64,000 nucleotides of DNA. Source: Lacicoccus halitifaciens (GTDB lineage Bacteria > Bacillota > Bacilli > Staphylococcales > Salinicoccaceae). Below are positions 24,482 to 33,468 of this stretch, piece by piece (within the stretch, counting starts at the first letter, position 1; each line of letters starts with the position of its first letter). A program made the position numbers and the translations under genes. A model generated the notes under the pieces. The model did no database searches. It was not told the origin of the DNA and was given only the letters and a program-made list of their open reading frames with translations. The stretch spans positions 310,001-374,000 of the forward strand of contig NZ_JBDZDV010000001.1 of assembly GCF_040544485.1 (NCBI RefSeq). The letters are read 5' to 3'.

Positions 24482-27000
24482 TGAAAGATAACTATAAAAG
24501 AAGTGCAGGTACGAAGAACAGCAAGGGGAAACGGGGACAGAACCAGAAATTGAGCAGGAAATCGATCATCAAACGCGTCCTCATACTCACCGTCCTCATC
24601 GGTCTGATCTTCCTCGTGCTGGGCTCGATGCTGTTTGCCTATTATGTCTCTCAGGCACCGGCATTCAGCGAAGAGAAATTGCGCGATCCCGTGCCTGCCC
24701 AGATTTATGACCGTAACGATGAACTCGTGACGACGGTGTATCAGGGACAGAGGCGTGAATCGGTGGATATCGAGGATGTGCCGGACCACGTGGTGGATGC
24801 CGTCCTTGCTGTGGAGGACAACCGCTTCTACGAGCACGGCGCCATCGACTTCTGGAGGCTCGGTTCAGCTGTCCTGAGCAACATCTTCGACGGATTTGGA
24901 AGTGAAGGTGCGAGTACGATCACTCAGCAGGTGGTCAAGCGGACCTTCCTGACGGACGATAAATCGATCGAGAGGAAGGCCCAGGAGGCCTACCTCGCCT
25001 ACAGGCTGGAACAGGAATACTCGAAGGATGAGATCCTCGAGATGTATTTGAATAAAATCTATTATTCCGACGGCATATACGGCATCAGGACGGCAAGCCA
25101 GTATTATTTCGACAAGGAGCTCGATGAGCTCAATCTGGCGGAAGCGGCCTACCTTGCCGGCCTGCCCCAGCTGCCGAACAGGTATAACCTGTATGTCGAG
25201 GACAACCGCGGCGTCGACCGTGCACAGATCGTCCTCAGGCTGATGCATGAGCACGAGCGCATTTCGTCGGAAGAATACGAAGAGGCGCAGAACCATGACC
25301 TCTACGCAGGTCTCGTGGAGCGGAGCGATGAAGAGAGGGCTTCCACCGAACCTGAAAATCCGGAGTTCGCCTCCTACATCAATTTCATCAAAAATGAAAT
25401 CTCCGCACATGACAGTTTCAGAAATGTGGACATCAGCGAATTGATGGCGAGCGGTATAGAGATTTATACGAACATGGATGCAGGCATCCAGAGGAACCTG
25501 CAGAATCTCACGGACAACAGGGATTATTACTATAATCCGAAATTCCAGAGTGATGATTTCGACATCGCATCGACGATACTGGATACACAGACCGGCGAAC
25601 TCGTAGCGATTTCGGGCGGACGGGACTACCAGGAAGTCGTCGACCACAACCAGGCGCTTGTGCCGAGGAACGTCGGTTCGACGATGAAACCGTTCCTCGC
25701 ATACGGCCCGGCGATCGAAGAGCTGGAATGGCGGACGGATCAGACGATTGAAGATGAGTATGAATATTCCCCGGAAGGCATCGACCACATCAGCATCTAC
25801 AACTATGATATGCAGGACCATGGCCAGGTGACGATCCGCGAGGCGCTCAGCCGCAGCTACAACATACCGGCGGTCAAAGCCTACGAAATCGTGAAGGATG
25901 AAGCAGGCGGAGATGCGCCGCGTGAATTTGCAGAAGAGATCGGCTTCGATTACAATGCAATCGGTGAAGGCGATTATGAAGTGTCATTCAATGATGTGCT
26001 CGGCGGCAGGGACTCCGCATTCACCCCGCTGCAGATGGCGGAAGCCTATTCCGCCCTCGGCAACAACGGTGAGTATAATTCAGCCCATGCAGTGAGGCAT
26101 GTCGTCACCAATAACGGCGACACCGTCGAATTCGAACATGAGTCGGAGCAGGTGATGGAAGATTATACGGCCTATATGCTCACGGATATACTCAAAGACA
26201 CGTTTGAACCGTACGGCAGTGCCGACTATATATACATGGACGGCTTGAACATCGCTGCGAAGACGGGCACCACATCCTATTCGAGGGAGCTCAGGGAAGA
26301 GCAGAACCTCCCCGACAATGCAGCCAAAGACGCCTGGATCGTCGGGTACACGCCCGAATATACGATGAGCGTCTGGACCGGATTCACTGCAACGGAAGAA
26401 GGCGGCGAAACTTCATTTGTAGGTACGGATGAGCATATCACCCCGCAGTGGTTCTTCAGGGATATCATGCAGAGCATCAGCACCTACAACGGACAGGACT
26501 TTGAGCAGCCCGACAGCGTCATACGTCTCAGCAACGGCGAACTCGCCGTCCAGGGCAGCGAGGACTTCGAAGAGTATGAAGAATCCGGTTCATCAGGCGG
26601 CACGGGCAGCGGCGGCAGTGACGGAAGCAATGGAGACAACGGTGATGGCGGCAGCAGCAACACCTGGAACTGGAGCTGGGGTGACGGCGGCGATGATGAA
26701 AGCGACAGCAATGACGGTGACGGTGGATCTTCGGGTCAAAATGGCGGCCAGCAGGATGAGACCATCGAGGAGACTCCGGTCACCGGGGACCCTTCAACCG
26801 GAGGAGAAGTGAATGAGGAGCCGGTTGAGGAGGAACCTGCCGAGGACGAGTCAGGGAATGGCGGTACGGAACAGGAAGAGAACACCACTGAAGATGCAGA
26901 AACCGTTCCCGACGACTCCCCGCCTGAAGAGACAGACGGTGCGACAGATGAAGCTCCGGAGAGTGAACCAACAGAAGAAGCAGATGATGATGCTGCTTAA
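24481..27000 (+). CDS. pbp2: Bifunctional penicillin-binding protein (class A) with long acidic Gly/Ser-rich tail
   Basis: Transglycosylase-transpeptidase that polymerises and crosslinks peptidoglycan, 839 residues. Cytoplasmic basic N-terminus, transmembrane segment (about 31-55), GT51 domain with VEDNRFYEHGAIDF (near 112) and GASTITQQVVKRTFL, then the transpeptidase domain with STMK (S400), SYN (S459) and KTGTTS (K594). The catalytic part ends near 695. From about 697 to 839 there is a low-complexity tail: Gly/Ser/Asp/Asn with an island NTWNWSWG, then Glu/Pro/Thr-rich. S. aureus PBP2 is only about 720 residues. Translationally coupled to recU and ended by a strong terminator. Confidence 0.95.
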   Translation: MKDNYKRSAGTKNSKGKRGQNQKLSRKSIIKRVLILTVLIGLIFLVLGSMLFAYYVSQAPAFSEEKLRDPVPAQIYDRNDELVTTVYQGQRRESVDIEDVPDHVVDAVLAVEDNRFYEHGAIDFWRLGSAVLSNIFDGFGSEGASTITQQVVKRTFLTDDKSIERKAQEAYLAYRLEQEYSKDEILEMYLNKIYYSDGIYGIRTASQYYFDKELDELNLAEAAYLAGLPQLPNRYNLYVEDNRGVDRAQIVLRLMHEHERISSEEYEEAQNHDLYAGLVERSDEERASTEPENPEFASYINFIKNEISAHDSFRNVDISELMASGIEIYTNMDAGIQRNLQNLTDNRDYYYNPKFQSDDFDIASTILDTQTGELVAISGGRDYQEVVDHNQALVPRNVGSTMKPFLAYGPAIEELEWRTDQTIEDEYEYSPEGIDHISIYNYDMQDHGQVTIREALSRSYNIPAVKAYEIVKDEAGGDAPREFAEEIGFDYNAIGEGDYEVSFNDVLGGRDSAFTPLQMAEAYSALGNNGEYNSAHAVRHVVTNNGDTVEFEHESEQVMEDYTAYMLTDILKDTFEPYGSADYIYMDGLNIAAKTGTTSYSRELREEQNLPDNAAKDAWIVGYTPEYTMSVWTGFTATEEGGETSFVGTDEHITPQWFFRDIMQSISTYNGQDFEQPDSVIRLSNGELAVQGSEDFEEYEESGSSGGTGSGGSDGSNGDNGDGGSSNTWNWSWGDGGDDESDSNDGDGGSSGQNGGQQDETIEETPVTGDPSTGGEVNEEPVEEEPAEDESGNGGTEQEENTTEDAETVPDDSPPEETDGATDEAPESEPTEEADDDAA

Positions 27001-27002
27001 AC

Positions 27003-27043
27003 AAAAAAGGACAGGATCCGCAAAAGCGGTCCTGTCCTTTTTT
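27003..27043. terminator. Bidirectional terminator between pbp2 and nth
   Basis: Long stem (AAAAAAGGACAGGATCCGC with GCGGTCCTGTCCTTTTTT, one bulged T) and an AAAA loop. It is flanked by T-tracts in both directions, serving convergent pbp2 (+) and nth (-). Confidence 0.93.
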
Positions 27044-27047
27044 CATA

Positions 27048-27728
27048 TCATTCTTCATTTTTTTCTGCAGTTTCCGTTTTCAGCTTCCGCTTCATGCGTT
27101 TCTGCCCTTCCCTGCAATCATCGAGGAGCGGGCACGTGCCGCATTTTGGATTCCTTGCCGTGCAGTGGTACCTGCCGAAGAAGATCAGCTGATGGTGCGC
27201 CTTGCTCCATCTGTGTTCCGGTATCTTCTTCATCAGCGTTTCCTCGACCTGAGTGACATTATCCTTATACCTTGCGATGCCGAGCCGTTTGCTCACCCGC
27301 TCGACATGTGTGTCGACTGCGATGCGGGGCACATCGAATGCAACGGAGAGCACCACGTTCGCCGTCTTCCGCCCCACGCCTGCAAGGCTGACGAGGTCCT
27401 CATAGTTACCGGGCACCACGCCATCGAACTTGTCTATCAGGTCCCGGCAGAGTTTTTGGATATTTTTTGCCTTGTTCCTGAACAACCCGATCGTCCGTAT
27501 ATCATTCTGCAGCTCTTCAAGGGGGACCGATACATAATCTTCAGGGGTCTTATATTTTTTAAACAGCTCTTTTGTGACTTTGTTGACGTGGTTGTCCGTT
27601 GCCTGTGCAGACAGCAGCACGGCAATCGTCAATTCAAAGTTGTTGCTGTAGACGAGTTCCGCTTCCGCATCCGGGAACATCCCGTCGATGACGTCCAGCA
27701 TTTCAACGGTCTTCTTACCACTAATCAT
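27048..27728 (-). CDS. nth: Endonuclease III
   Basis: DNA glycosylase/AP lyase for oxidised pyrimidines, 226 residues. The helix-hairpin-helix is in SLAGVGRKTANVVLSVAF with the catalytic lysine after GVGR and the aspartate in AVDTHVERVSKRLG; the C-terminal [4Fe-4S] cluster cysteines are in CTARNPKCGTCPLLDDC. A lysine-rich tail follows. It overlaps the dnaD end by 8 bp. Confidence 0.96.
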   Translation of the reverse strand: MISGKKTVEMLDVIDGMFPDAEAELVYSNNFELTIAVLLSAQATDNHVNKVTKELFKKYKTPEDYVSVPLEELQNDIRTIGLFRNKAKNIQKLCRDLIDKFDGVVPGNYEDLVSLAGVGRKTANVVLSVAFDVPRIAVDTHVERVSKRLGIARYKDNVTQVEETLMKKIPEHRWSKAHHQLIFFGRYHCTARNPKCGTCPLLDDCREGQKRMKRKLKTETAEKNEE

Positions 27729-28338
27729 CCAGATCTTCTCCTTTCAGCCAGTTCCTGACCGGCGGACGCTCCCTTTGCGGCTTGAGCGGCGTGCGGTTCA
27801 GGTTGTTCAATATGCGTTCCACATACTGCAGGGATGTGATTTGATTTTTATAGGCGAGGTTTACGGATTCCTTGATCATATCGACAGAATAGCCGGAATC
27901 CGCAAGCCAGCTGTTCATCCGTTCAAACTCACTCGGTGAGAGCGCCCTGCCGTACAGGTTTTCGACGAAAGAGAACAGCTCCTGTATCTGGTGTTCATCT
28001 TTTACGCCCTTTTTGCCCGAAGATATGAATTCGGCAAGCTTCCGGTATGCCGGCTCCACGCTCAGGACTTCTTCCTTGCCGCCTTCACCGGTGCCATGGG
28101 AGATTTCAATGAACGATTTGCCGATCAACTGCTCCATGATCATGTTGAGGGACTTGCCGGAGAGGGTCGTCCCTTCGGTGAGCTGGGTGATGTCGGGCAG
28201 CGGCCTTGAATCTGAATGATGCTCCATCAGTTTGATCAGTATGATCACTTCACTTTCATCGAGGCCGAGGTCACTGTAATGGTCAAAGAGGATTTTATTG
28301 ACCGGGAAAGTGATGTTGCGTATATATTTCTCCAACAC
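27721..28338 (-). CDS. dnaD: Primosomal protein DnaD
   Basis: Replication-initiation and restart primosome protein, 205 residues from the chosen start. An N-terminal winged-helix domain (FDHYSDLGLDESEVIILIKLMEHH) is followed by a DnaD/DnaB-like C-terminal domain with YSVDMIKESVNLAYKNQITSLQYVERIL, which contains the YxxxIxxxW-like region. The frame is open to 28392, but a GTG at 28338 preceded by GGAAGGTAG gives the homologous N-terminus MLEKYIRNITF. It lies between asnS and nth, as in Bacillus. Confidence 0.9.
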   Translation of the reverse strand: MLEKYIRNITFPVNKILFDHYSDLGLDESEVIILIKLMEHHSDSRPLPDITQLTEGTTLSGKSLNMIMEQLIGKSFIEISHGTGEGGKEEVLSVEPAYRKLAEFISSGKKGVKDEHQIQELFSFVENLYGRALSPSEFERMNSWLADSGYSVDMIKESVNLAYKNQITSLQYVERILNNLNRTPLKPQRERPPVRNWLKGEDLDD

Positions 28339-28360
28339 TGTACTACCTTCCTTCCAATAA

Positions 28361-28408
28361 ACAGCAGTGTGCACAATTGGATTGCAACACACTGCTGTCA
28401 GACTGACA
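28361..28408 (-). repeat. Overlapping inverted repeats between asnS and dnaD
   Basis: An 11-bp perfect inverted repeat ACAGCAGTGTG / CACACTGCTGT (28361-28371, 28388-28398) encloses 16 nt that can pair further. It overlaps by 3 bases a second repeat TGTCAG-A-CTGACA (28396-28408). On the minus strand only TTATT follows, so it is not a clean intrinsic terminator; it could be an attenuator, processing site or operator. Confidence 0.6.
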
Positions 28409-28415
28409 TTTTAAA

Positions 28416-29705
28416 TTATGGGTACAGGCGGTTCAAAAGTCTCGGGAACGGTGAAGTCTCCCTCACGTGCTGGACGCCTGACAGCCATGCGACCGTCCGC
28501 TCCAGTCCGAGGCCGAAGCCCGAGTGCGGCACGCTGCCGTATTTTCTGAGGTCGAGGTACCATTCGTAATCGTCGGTATTGAGTCCTGAATCCTCAATAC
28601 GTTGTTTCAAAGTCTCATAATCGTGGATCCTCTCACTGCCGCCGATGATTTCACCGTAACCTTCCGGTGCGATCAGATCCGCACACAATACCGTCCTTGG
28701 ATCGTCTGGGTTCTCTTCCATATAAAATGATTTGATTTCTTTCGGATAGTTGACGATGAAGACGGGCTTATCATAATGATTGGCGATTTCCGTCTCATGC
28801 GGGGCACCGAAATCATCGCCCCACTCGATGTCATCGTAACCTTTTTCATGAAGCAGTTCGACTGCATCTGTGTAGGTGATGCGCGGGAAAGGCGCTTTGA
28901 TCTGCTCAAGCACGGAAGTATCCCTTCCAAGGGCTTCAAGATCAAGCCTGCAGTGCTCCAGCACATTCTGAACGACATACTCGACATACTGTTCCTGGAC
29001 TTCCAGGCTGTCATCATGCTCGTAGAAAGCCATTTCCGGTTCGATCATCCAGAACTCGATCAGATGACGGCGGGTTTTGGACTTCTCCGCCCTGAACGTC
29101 GGCCCCATTGTGAACACTTTACCGTGCGCCATCGCTGCAGCCTCGGCGTACAGCTGACCGCTCTGTGAGAGGAAAGCATCCTCATCGAAGTATTTCGTAT
29201 GGAACAGTTCAGTCGTCCCTTCCGGGGCACTGTTCGTCAAAATCGGCGAGTCGATTTTCTTGAAGCCATTGTCGAAGAAAAAGTCATGCGTGCTCTTGAT
29301 GATCTGGTTCCTGATGTTCATGACGGCATGCTGTTTTCTTGAGCGCAGCCACAGGTGGCGGTGATCGAGCAGGAATTCCGGTCCGTGCTCCTTCGGCGTG
29401 ATCGGGTAGCCCTCTGCTTCATGGATGATGTCTATTTTGGAAACTTCCATCTCATAGCCGAAAGATGAACGTTCATCCTTTTTGATCATTCCGGTGACAT
29501 ACATCGATGTCTCCTGGTTCAGGCCTTTGGCAGTTTCGAACAATGCTTCGTCATTCGCCTTGACGACGACGCCCTGCATAAAGCCCGAGCCGTCCCGGAG
29601 CTGCAGGAACTGCAGCTTTCCGCTGCCGCGTTTCTGCAGCAGCCAGCATCCTATGGTGACTTCCTGTCCTTCATACTTCGGTGATTCTTTTATTGTGATC
29701 TTCAT
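28416..29705 (-). CDS. asnS: Asparaginyl-tRNA synthetase
   Basis: Class IIb aminoacyl-tRNA synthetase, 429 residues. The N-terminal OB-fold anticodon-binding domain is followed by motif 2 around FRAEKSKTRRHLIEFWMIEPEMAF and motif 3 GFGLGLERTVAWLSGVQHVRE. A presence of AsnRS means direct Asn-tRNA charging. It lies 2 bp downstream of aspB, whose product provides aspartate; no T-box leader is visible. Confidence 0.96.
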   Translation of the reverse strand: MKITIKESPKYEGQEVTIGCWLLQKRGSGKLQFLQLRDGSGFMQGVVVKANDEALFETAKGLNQETSMYVTGMIKKDERSSFGYEMEVSKIDIIHEAEGYPITPKEHGPEFLLDHRHLWLRSRKQHAVMNIRNQIIKSTHDFFFDNGFKKIDSPILTNSAPEGTTELFHTKYFDEDAFLSQSGQLYAEAAAMAHGKVFTMGPTFRAEKSKTRRHLIEFWMIEPEMAFYEHDDSLEVQEQYVEYVVQNVLEHCRLDLEALGRDTSVLEQIKAPFPRITYTDAVELLHEKGYDDIEWGDDFGAPHETEIANHYDKPVFIVNYPKEIKSFYMEENPDDPRTVLCADLIAPEGYGEIIGGSERIHDYETLKQRIEDSGLNTDDYEWYLDLRKYGSVPHSGFGLGLERTVAWLSGVQHVRETSPFPRLLNRLYP

Positions 29706-29707
29706 TC

Positions 29708-30895
29708 TTAAACTCCTTCTAATCTTTCAGTAACAAAGTTTTTAATGCGTTCCATGGCCTCGGTCATCGCTTCCTTGCTTGTCGAATAGCTGATGCGGAT
29801 ATTATCCTCAAGTCCGAAAGCAGAGCCCGGGACGACGGCGACATGCGCCTTCTCCAGCAGGTCCTTGACGAAATCATCGACCGTCGCATAACCCATCTTG
29901 TCGGTGCATTCCCTGAAGTTCGGGAACAGGTAGAAGGCACCTTCAGGTTTGATGCAGGTAGTGTGCGGTATTTCCTCAAGCAGAGCATGGGCATGGTCCC
30001 TGCGCTCCCGGAACGTCTCGTTGAATTCCTTGAGGAAGGCTTCATCCATCTCATAGGCGGCCACGGCAGCCCATTGCGACGGCGAGGCCGGGTTGGATGT
30101 CGACTGGCTTGCAAGGCCTGTGAGGCCTTTGATCAGCGCTTTGTCGCCGCATGCATAGCCGATCCTCCAGCCGGTCATTGCGTGTGATTTGCTGACGCCG
30201 TTGATGACCACGGTGCGGGCTTTCATCTCCTCGCTCACCGAGGCGATCGAGTGATGGCCGACATCATAGACGAGCACTTCATAAATTTCATCTGCCACGA
30301 CGATGAGGTCGTTTTCGACGACGACCTCGGCGAGTCCTTCAAGCTCCTCTTTTGAATAGACCATCCCTGTCGGGTTGTTCGGTGAATTCAGCATCAGTAT
30401 CTTGGTTTTTTCTGTAATGTTTTCTTTCAGAAGTTCGGGTGTCAATTTAAAAGAAGTGGACTCGTCTGTATGGACGAGCACCGGCGTGCCTTCTGCAAGT
30501 TTCACCTGCTCGGTGTAACTCACCCAGTATGGTGACGGGATGATGACTTCGTCCCCTTCATCGACCAGTGCCTGGAAGACGTTGTACAATACATGCTTTG
30601 CGCCGGATGCAACGAATATTTCGGACGGCTCATACTCGAGCTGATGGTCTCTCATCATCTTCTCCGAAATGGCCGATTTCAGTTCCGGTATGCCGGCTGC
30701 CGGTGTATATTTCGTCGCACCGTTCTTCACGGCCTCGAAAGATTTTTCAATGATTTCATCCGGGGTGTTGAAGTCGGGTTCGCCTGCACCGAGTCCGATG
30801 ATGTCGACACCCTGGGCTCTCAGTTCAGCCGCCTTGGCTGTGATGGCCAGAGTCTGGCTTGGTGTTAAATTTTGAACACGCTGGGATAGTTCCAT
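29708..30895 (-). CDS. aspB: Aspartate aminotransferase (class I, PLP)
   Basis: PLP enzyme of 395 residues, aminotransferase family Igamma. Motifs: IIGLGAGEPDFNTPDEI, SPNNPTGMVYSKEEL, and the PLP lysine in GVSKSHAMTGWRIGYACG. It interconverts aspartate/2-oxoglutarate and oxaloacetate/glutamate. Forms a tight pair with asnS, as in Bacillus. Confidence 0.94.
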   Translation of the reverse strand: MELSQRVQNLTPSQTLAITAKAAELRAQGVDIIGLGAGEPDFNTPDEIIEKSFEAVKNGATKYTPAAGIPELKSAISEKMMRDHQLEYEPSEIFVASGAKHVLYNVFQALVDEGDEVIIPSPYWVSYTEQVKLAEGTPVLVHTDESTSFKLTPELLKENITEKTKILMLNSPNNPTGMVYSKEELEGLAEVVVENDLIVVADEIYEVLVYDVGHHSIASVSEEMKARTVVINGVSKSHAMTGWRIGYACGDKALIKGLTGLASQSTSNPASPSQWAAVAAYEMDEAFLKEFNETFRERRDHAHALLEEIPHTTCIKPEGAFYLFPNFRECTDKMGYATVDDFVKDLLEKAHVAVVPGSAFGLEDNIRISYSTSKEAMTEAMERIKNFVTERLEGV

Positions 30896-30938
30896 AATTC
30901 TGCTCCTTTTAAAAACATATTATATTAGATCATACCAA

Positions 30939-33452
30939 TTATAAATCACTCAGGTAGTGTTTAAAAGCCTTCCGCGGGCCGTTGATGATATTTTCTTCGG
31001 GGAAATATTTCAGGAATGCATTTCTGTACGGCTTGTACATGATCCTTTTATCAAGCAGCAGCACAAGCCCTTTATCGTTTTCATTCCTCTTGACCCGCCC
31101 CGCCAGCTGCCTGAACTGGAACACTGCCCGGGGGAGGTCGTCCGTATAGAATGATTTGAAGTCATCACCCTTCGGCACCGGGAAAGGCAGTTTTGAGATC
31201 ATGATGCATTTATCGTCCGTGCCCTCGATGTTGATCCCTTCGCTGAAGCTCGAAGTCGCAAGCAGCAGCGCCTTATCAAGCTGGTTGTACTGCATCAGCA
31301 GTTTATCCGGGGAGACGGAGCGGTTTTGCCTGAGGACGATGAAATCATTGAACATATCTATTTCCTTCGTCATCTCATACACTTTGTGCAGCAGTTCGTA
31401 GCTTGAGAATATGACGAGCAGCTTCCCTTCGGTCTCGCTCAGATACATCGCGATATAGTCGAGGAGCGCATATACATACTCGTCATCATTGTGGTCATAA
31501 TCGGGTATATCATCAGGTATGAAGAGCTTCGTATTGCTGAATAAAGACGCACTGCTGATGATATCCGTATCATAATCCTCCCCGTTGAACAAATCCTTCA
31601 GATGATCGAACGTCCCCTTGACCTCGAGGGTCCCGGACATCATGATCAGGGACTCTATGCCGTGTGCCTCCCCGAGCATTGAAAAGGGCGGCTTTGTCAC
31701 GATGAATTTCAGCCTTTGGATGTTCCTGTCATGTTGGATGGTGTAATTGCCGTTTTCAATGGCATTGGAAAGTTCGGTCAGGGTCATCGAAAAATAATGC
31801 ATATGATTGTAGAGCGCCTGATACTGATGCGTCCCCCGTATCGTCCCGAGGAATATCGAACAGAATTCCAGGGCGCGCCGGATGATGCTGCCGGCGCTTT
31901 CCATGTTGCCCGCCTGGATTGCATTGAAGAGCATGTCGACATGCTCATTGAGCTTCTCCATCAGCTCCTCAAGCAGGTAGGCCTGTCTGAAGTCATTATT
32001 TTCAATGTATGAGCTGAGCAGCCGGTTCTGCCTCGGCGTGCCGACCTGGCCTACGAAGAATTTCATATCATGATATGCATATTCCGTTTCAGTCCGCTGG
32101 TCGAGTGCATTTTTCAGCTGGTGTGCCTCATCCACGAGGATATGCTTCACGTCCAGATGCTCGAGGCAGTCCTGTATGAAATAATGGTTGGTGAACACGA
32201 TCGGCGCACGCGATGCCCTTTTGAGCGCCAGGTCGAAGTAATAATGGCTGTCGTTCTTCCCGGTCTGGATGAGCATCGTTTTGTAATAGGCCTGTTCCGG
32301 CCCCCTGAGCCCCAGTTCCGACAGATCACCCGTCACGGTTTCGAGCAGCCAGGTCAGTATCCTCATCTTGAGGAGGACGATTTCAGGATTGTTGTCCTCC
32401 GTTTCAAGAAGTGCACTCACCGCGTTCAGGTCAAGATAGTTTTCCCGCCCCTTCAGATTGACGAATTCCAGATTCAAATCAAGTGCCCGGGTGAGCTTCT
32501 CCAGTTCGATGTTGACCATCTGGTTCTGAAGGATTTTCCTTGAGGTGGAGACGAGGACCTGCTCCTCATACAGGGAATAAAAACTTACGGCCGCAATCAG
32601 CAGGGCGCCGGTCTTCCCTATCCCGGTATATGCCTCGACCGCAAGGTGCCTCCCCTCTTCAAAATGGCTGAAGATTTCATTTGCAAGCTTCAGCTGATCC
32701 GCCCTGTACGCCGCACCTGTGCCGGCAATATAGCGTTCATAAAGTTCTTCGACCGTATACTTGGGCAGGTCATGGGCGGGAAGCAACGTCTCGTTGATAT
32801 AGAAGCTGTCATAGCGCTTCAAGTGATCCGGCGGATGTCCGAGATCCGCTTCAGACAGTATGCTGAAGATCAGGTCCGCGAGGCTGAACCTCAAATTTTT
32901 GGACAGGTGATACAGCTGCTTCAATGTCTCACTGTTCGTGTCCATCATTTTTTTGAATAAATGAAGCAGCAGCCGGGCTGTGGCGAGCGCATCCTCATCC
33001 GCCCTGTGGGCATTGGACAGCTCTATGCCGGCGCCGGAAGCGATATCCGCCAGCTGGAAACTGTTTTCAGCCGGCAGGAAAATCTTTGACAGTTCCACCG
33101 TATCGAGTGTCAAATACGGGGAATAATGCAGCCCGCAGTGGCTGAAATGGTTTTGGAGGAACGTCAGGTCGAAATCGACGTTATGTGCGACGAAGACGTG
33201 GTTTTTAAGCTTATCATATACCTCATGCGCGATGTCTTTGAAGGCGGGTGCGCCTTCAAGCATGTCTGCATCTATATTGGTCAGCTCCTGGATGAACACG
33301 GACAGTTCAGTCCTGTCACTTAAAAACGTCGTATACTGATCAATGATTTCCCTTTGCTCAATGAATACGATGCTCAGCTGGATGATGCTGTCTTTGTTTA
33401 TATCGTTGCCGGATGTTTCGAGGTCGACGACCGCGAACTTTTGATTAATCAT
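30939..33452 (-). CDS. dinG: DinG-family helicase/exonuclease
   Basis: An 837-residue protein combining an N-terminal DnaQ-like 3'-5' exonuclease (VVDLETSGNDINKDSII, HNVDFDLTFLQNHF, AHRADEDALATARL) with an XPD-like superfamily 2 helicase (Walker A EAYTGIGKTGALL, motif II VDEAHQLKNAL, motif VI FRQLAGRVKRNE). The four iron-sulfur cysteines of E. coli DinG are not evident. S. aureus DinG has the same layout and acts mainly as a nuclease. Confidence 0.93.
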   Translation of the reverse strand: MINQKFAVVDLETSGNDINKDSIIQLSIVFIEQREIIDQYTTFLSDRTELSVFIQELTNIDADMLEGAPAFKDIAHEVYDKLKNHVFVAHNVDFDLTFLQNHFSHCGLHYSPYLTLDTVELSKIFLPAENSFQLADIASGAGIELSNAHRADEDALATARLLLHLFKKMMDTNSETLKQLYHLSKNLRFSLADLIFSILSEADLGHPPDHLKRYDSFYINETLLPAHDLPKYTVEELYERYIAGTGAAYRADQLKLANEIFSHFEEGRHLAVEAYTGIGKTGALLIAAVSFYSLYEEQVLVSTSRKILQNQMVNIELEKLTRALDLNLEFVNLKGRENYLDLNAVSALLETEDNNPEIVLLKMRILTWLLETVTGDLSELGLRGPEQAYYKTMLIQTGKNDSHYYFDLALKRASRAPIVFTNHYFIQDCLEHLDVKHILVDEAHQLKNALDQRTETEYAYHDMKFFVGQVGTPRQNRLLSSYIENNDFRQAYLLEELMEKLNEHVDMLFNAIQAGNMESAGSIIRRALEFCSIFLGTIRGTHQYQALYNHMHYFSMTLTELSNAIENGNYTIQHDRNIQRLKFIVTKPPFSMLGEAHGIESLIMMSGTLEVKGTFDHLKDLFNGEDYDTDIISSASLFSNTKLFIPDDIPDYDHNDDEYVYALLDYIAMYLSETEGKLLVIFSSYELLHKVYEMTKEIDMFNDFIVLRQNRSVSPDKLLMQYNQLDKALLLATSSFSEGINIEGTDDKCIMISKLPFPVPKGDDFKSFYTDDLPRAVFQFRQLAGRVKRNENDKGLVLLLDKRIMYKPYRNAFLKYFPEENIINGPRKAFKHYLSDL

Positions 33453-33468
33453 TAAATATCACCAAATT

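Noticed and set aside
24865..25821. 318-codon open frame on the minus strand
   Set aside because: Lies antisense within the pbp2 transpeptidase and transglycosylase domains, has no recognisable motif or ribosome-binding site, and its composition mirrors the codon bias of the real gene.
29650..30940. T-box or other leader for asnS/aspB
   Set aside because: asnS follows aspB by 2 bp and only 43 bp precede aspB; no T-box sequence or antiterminator structure fits.
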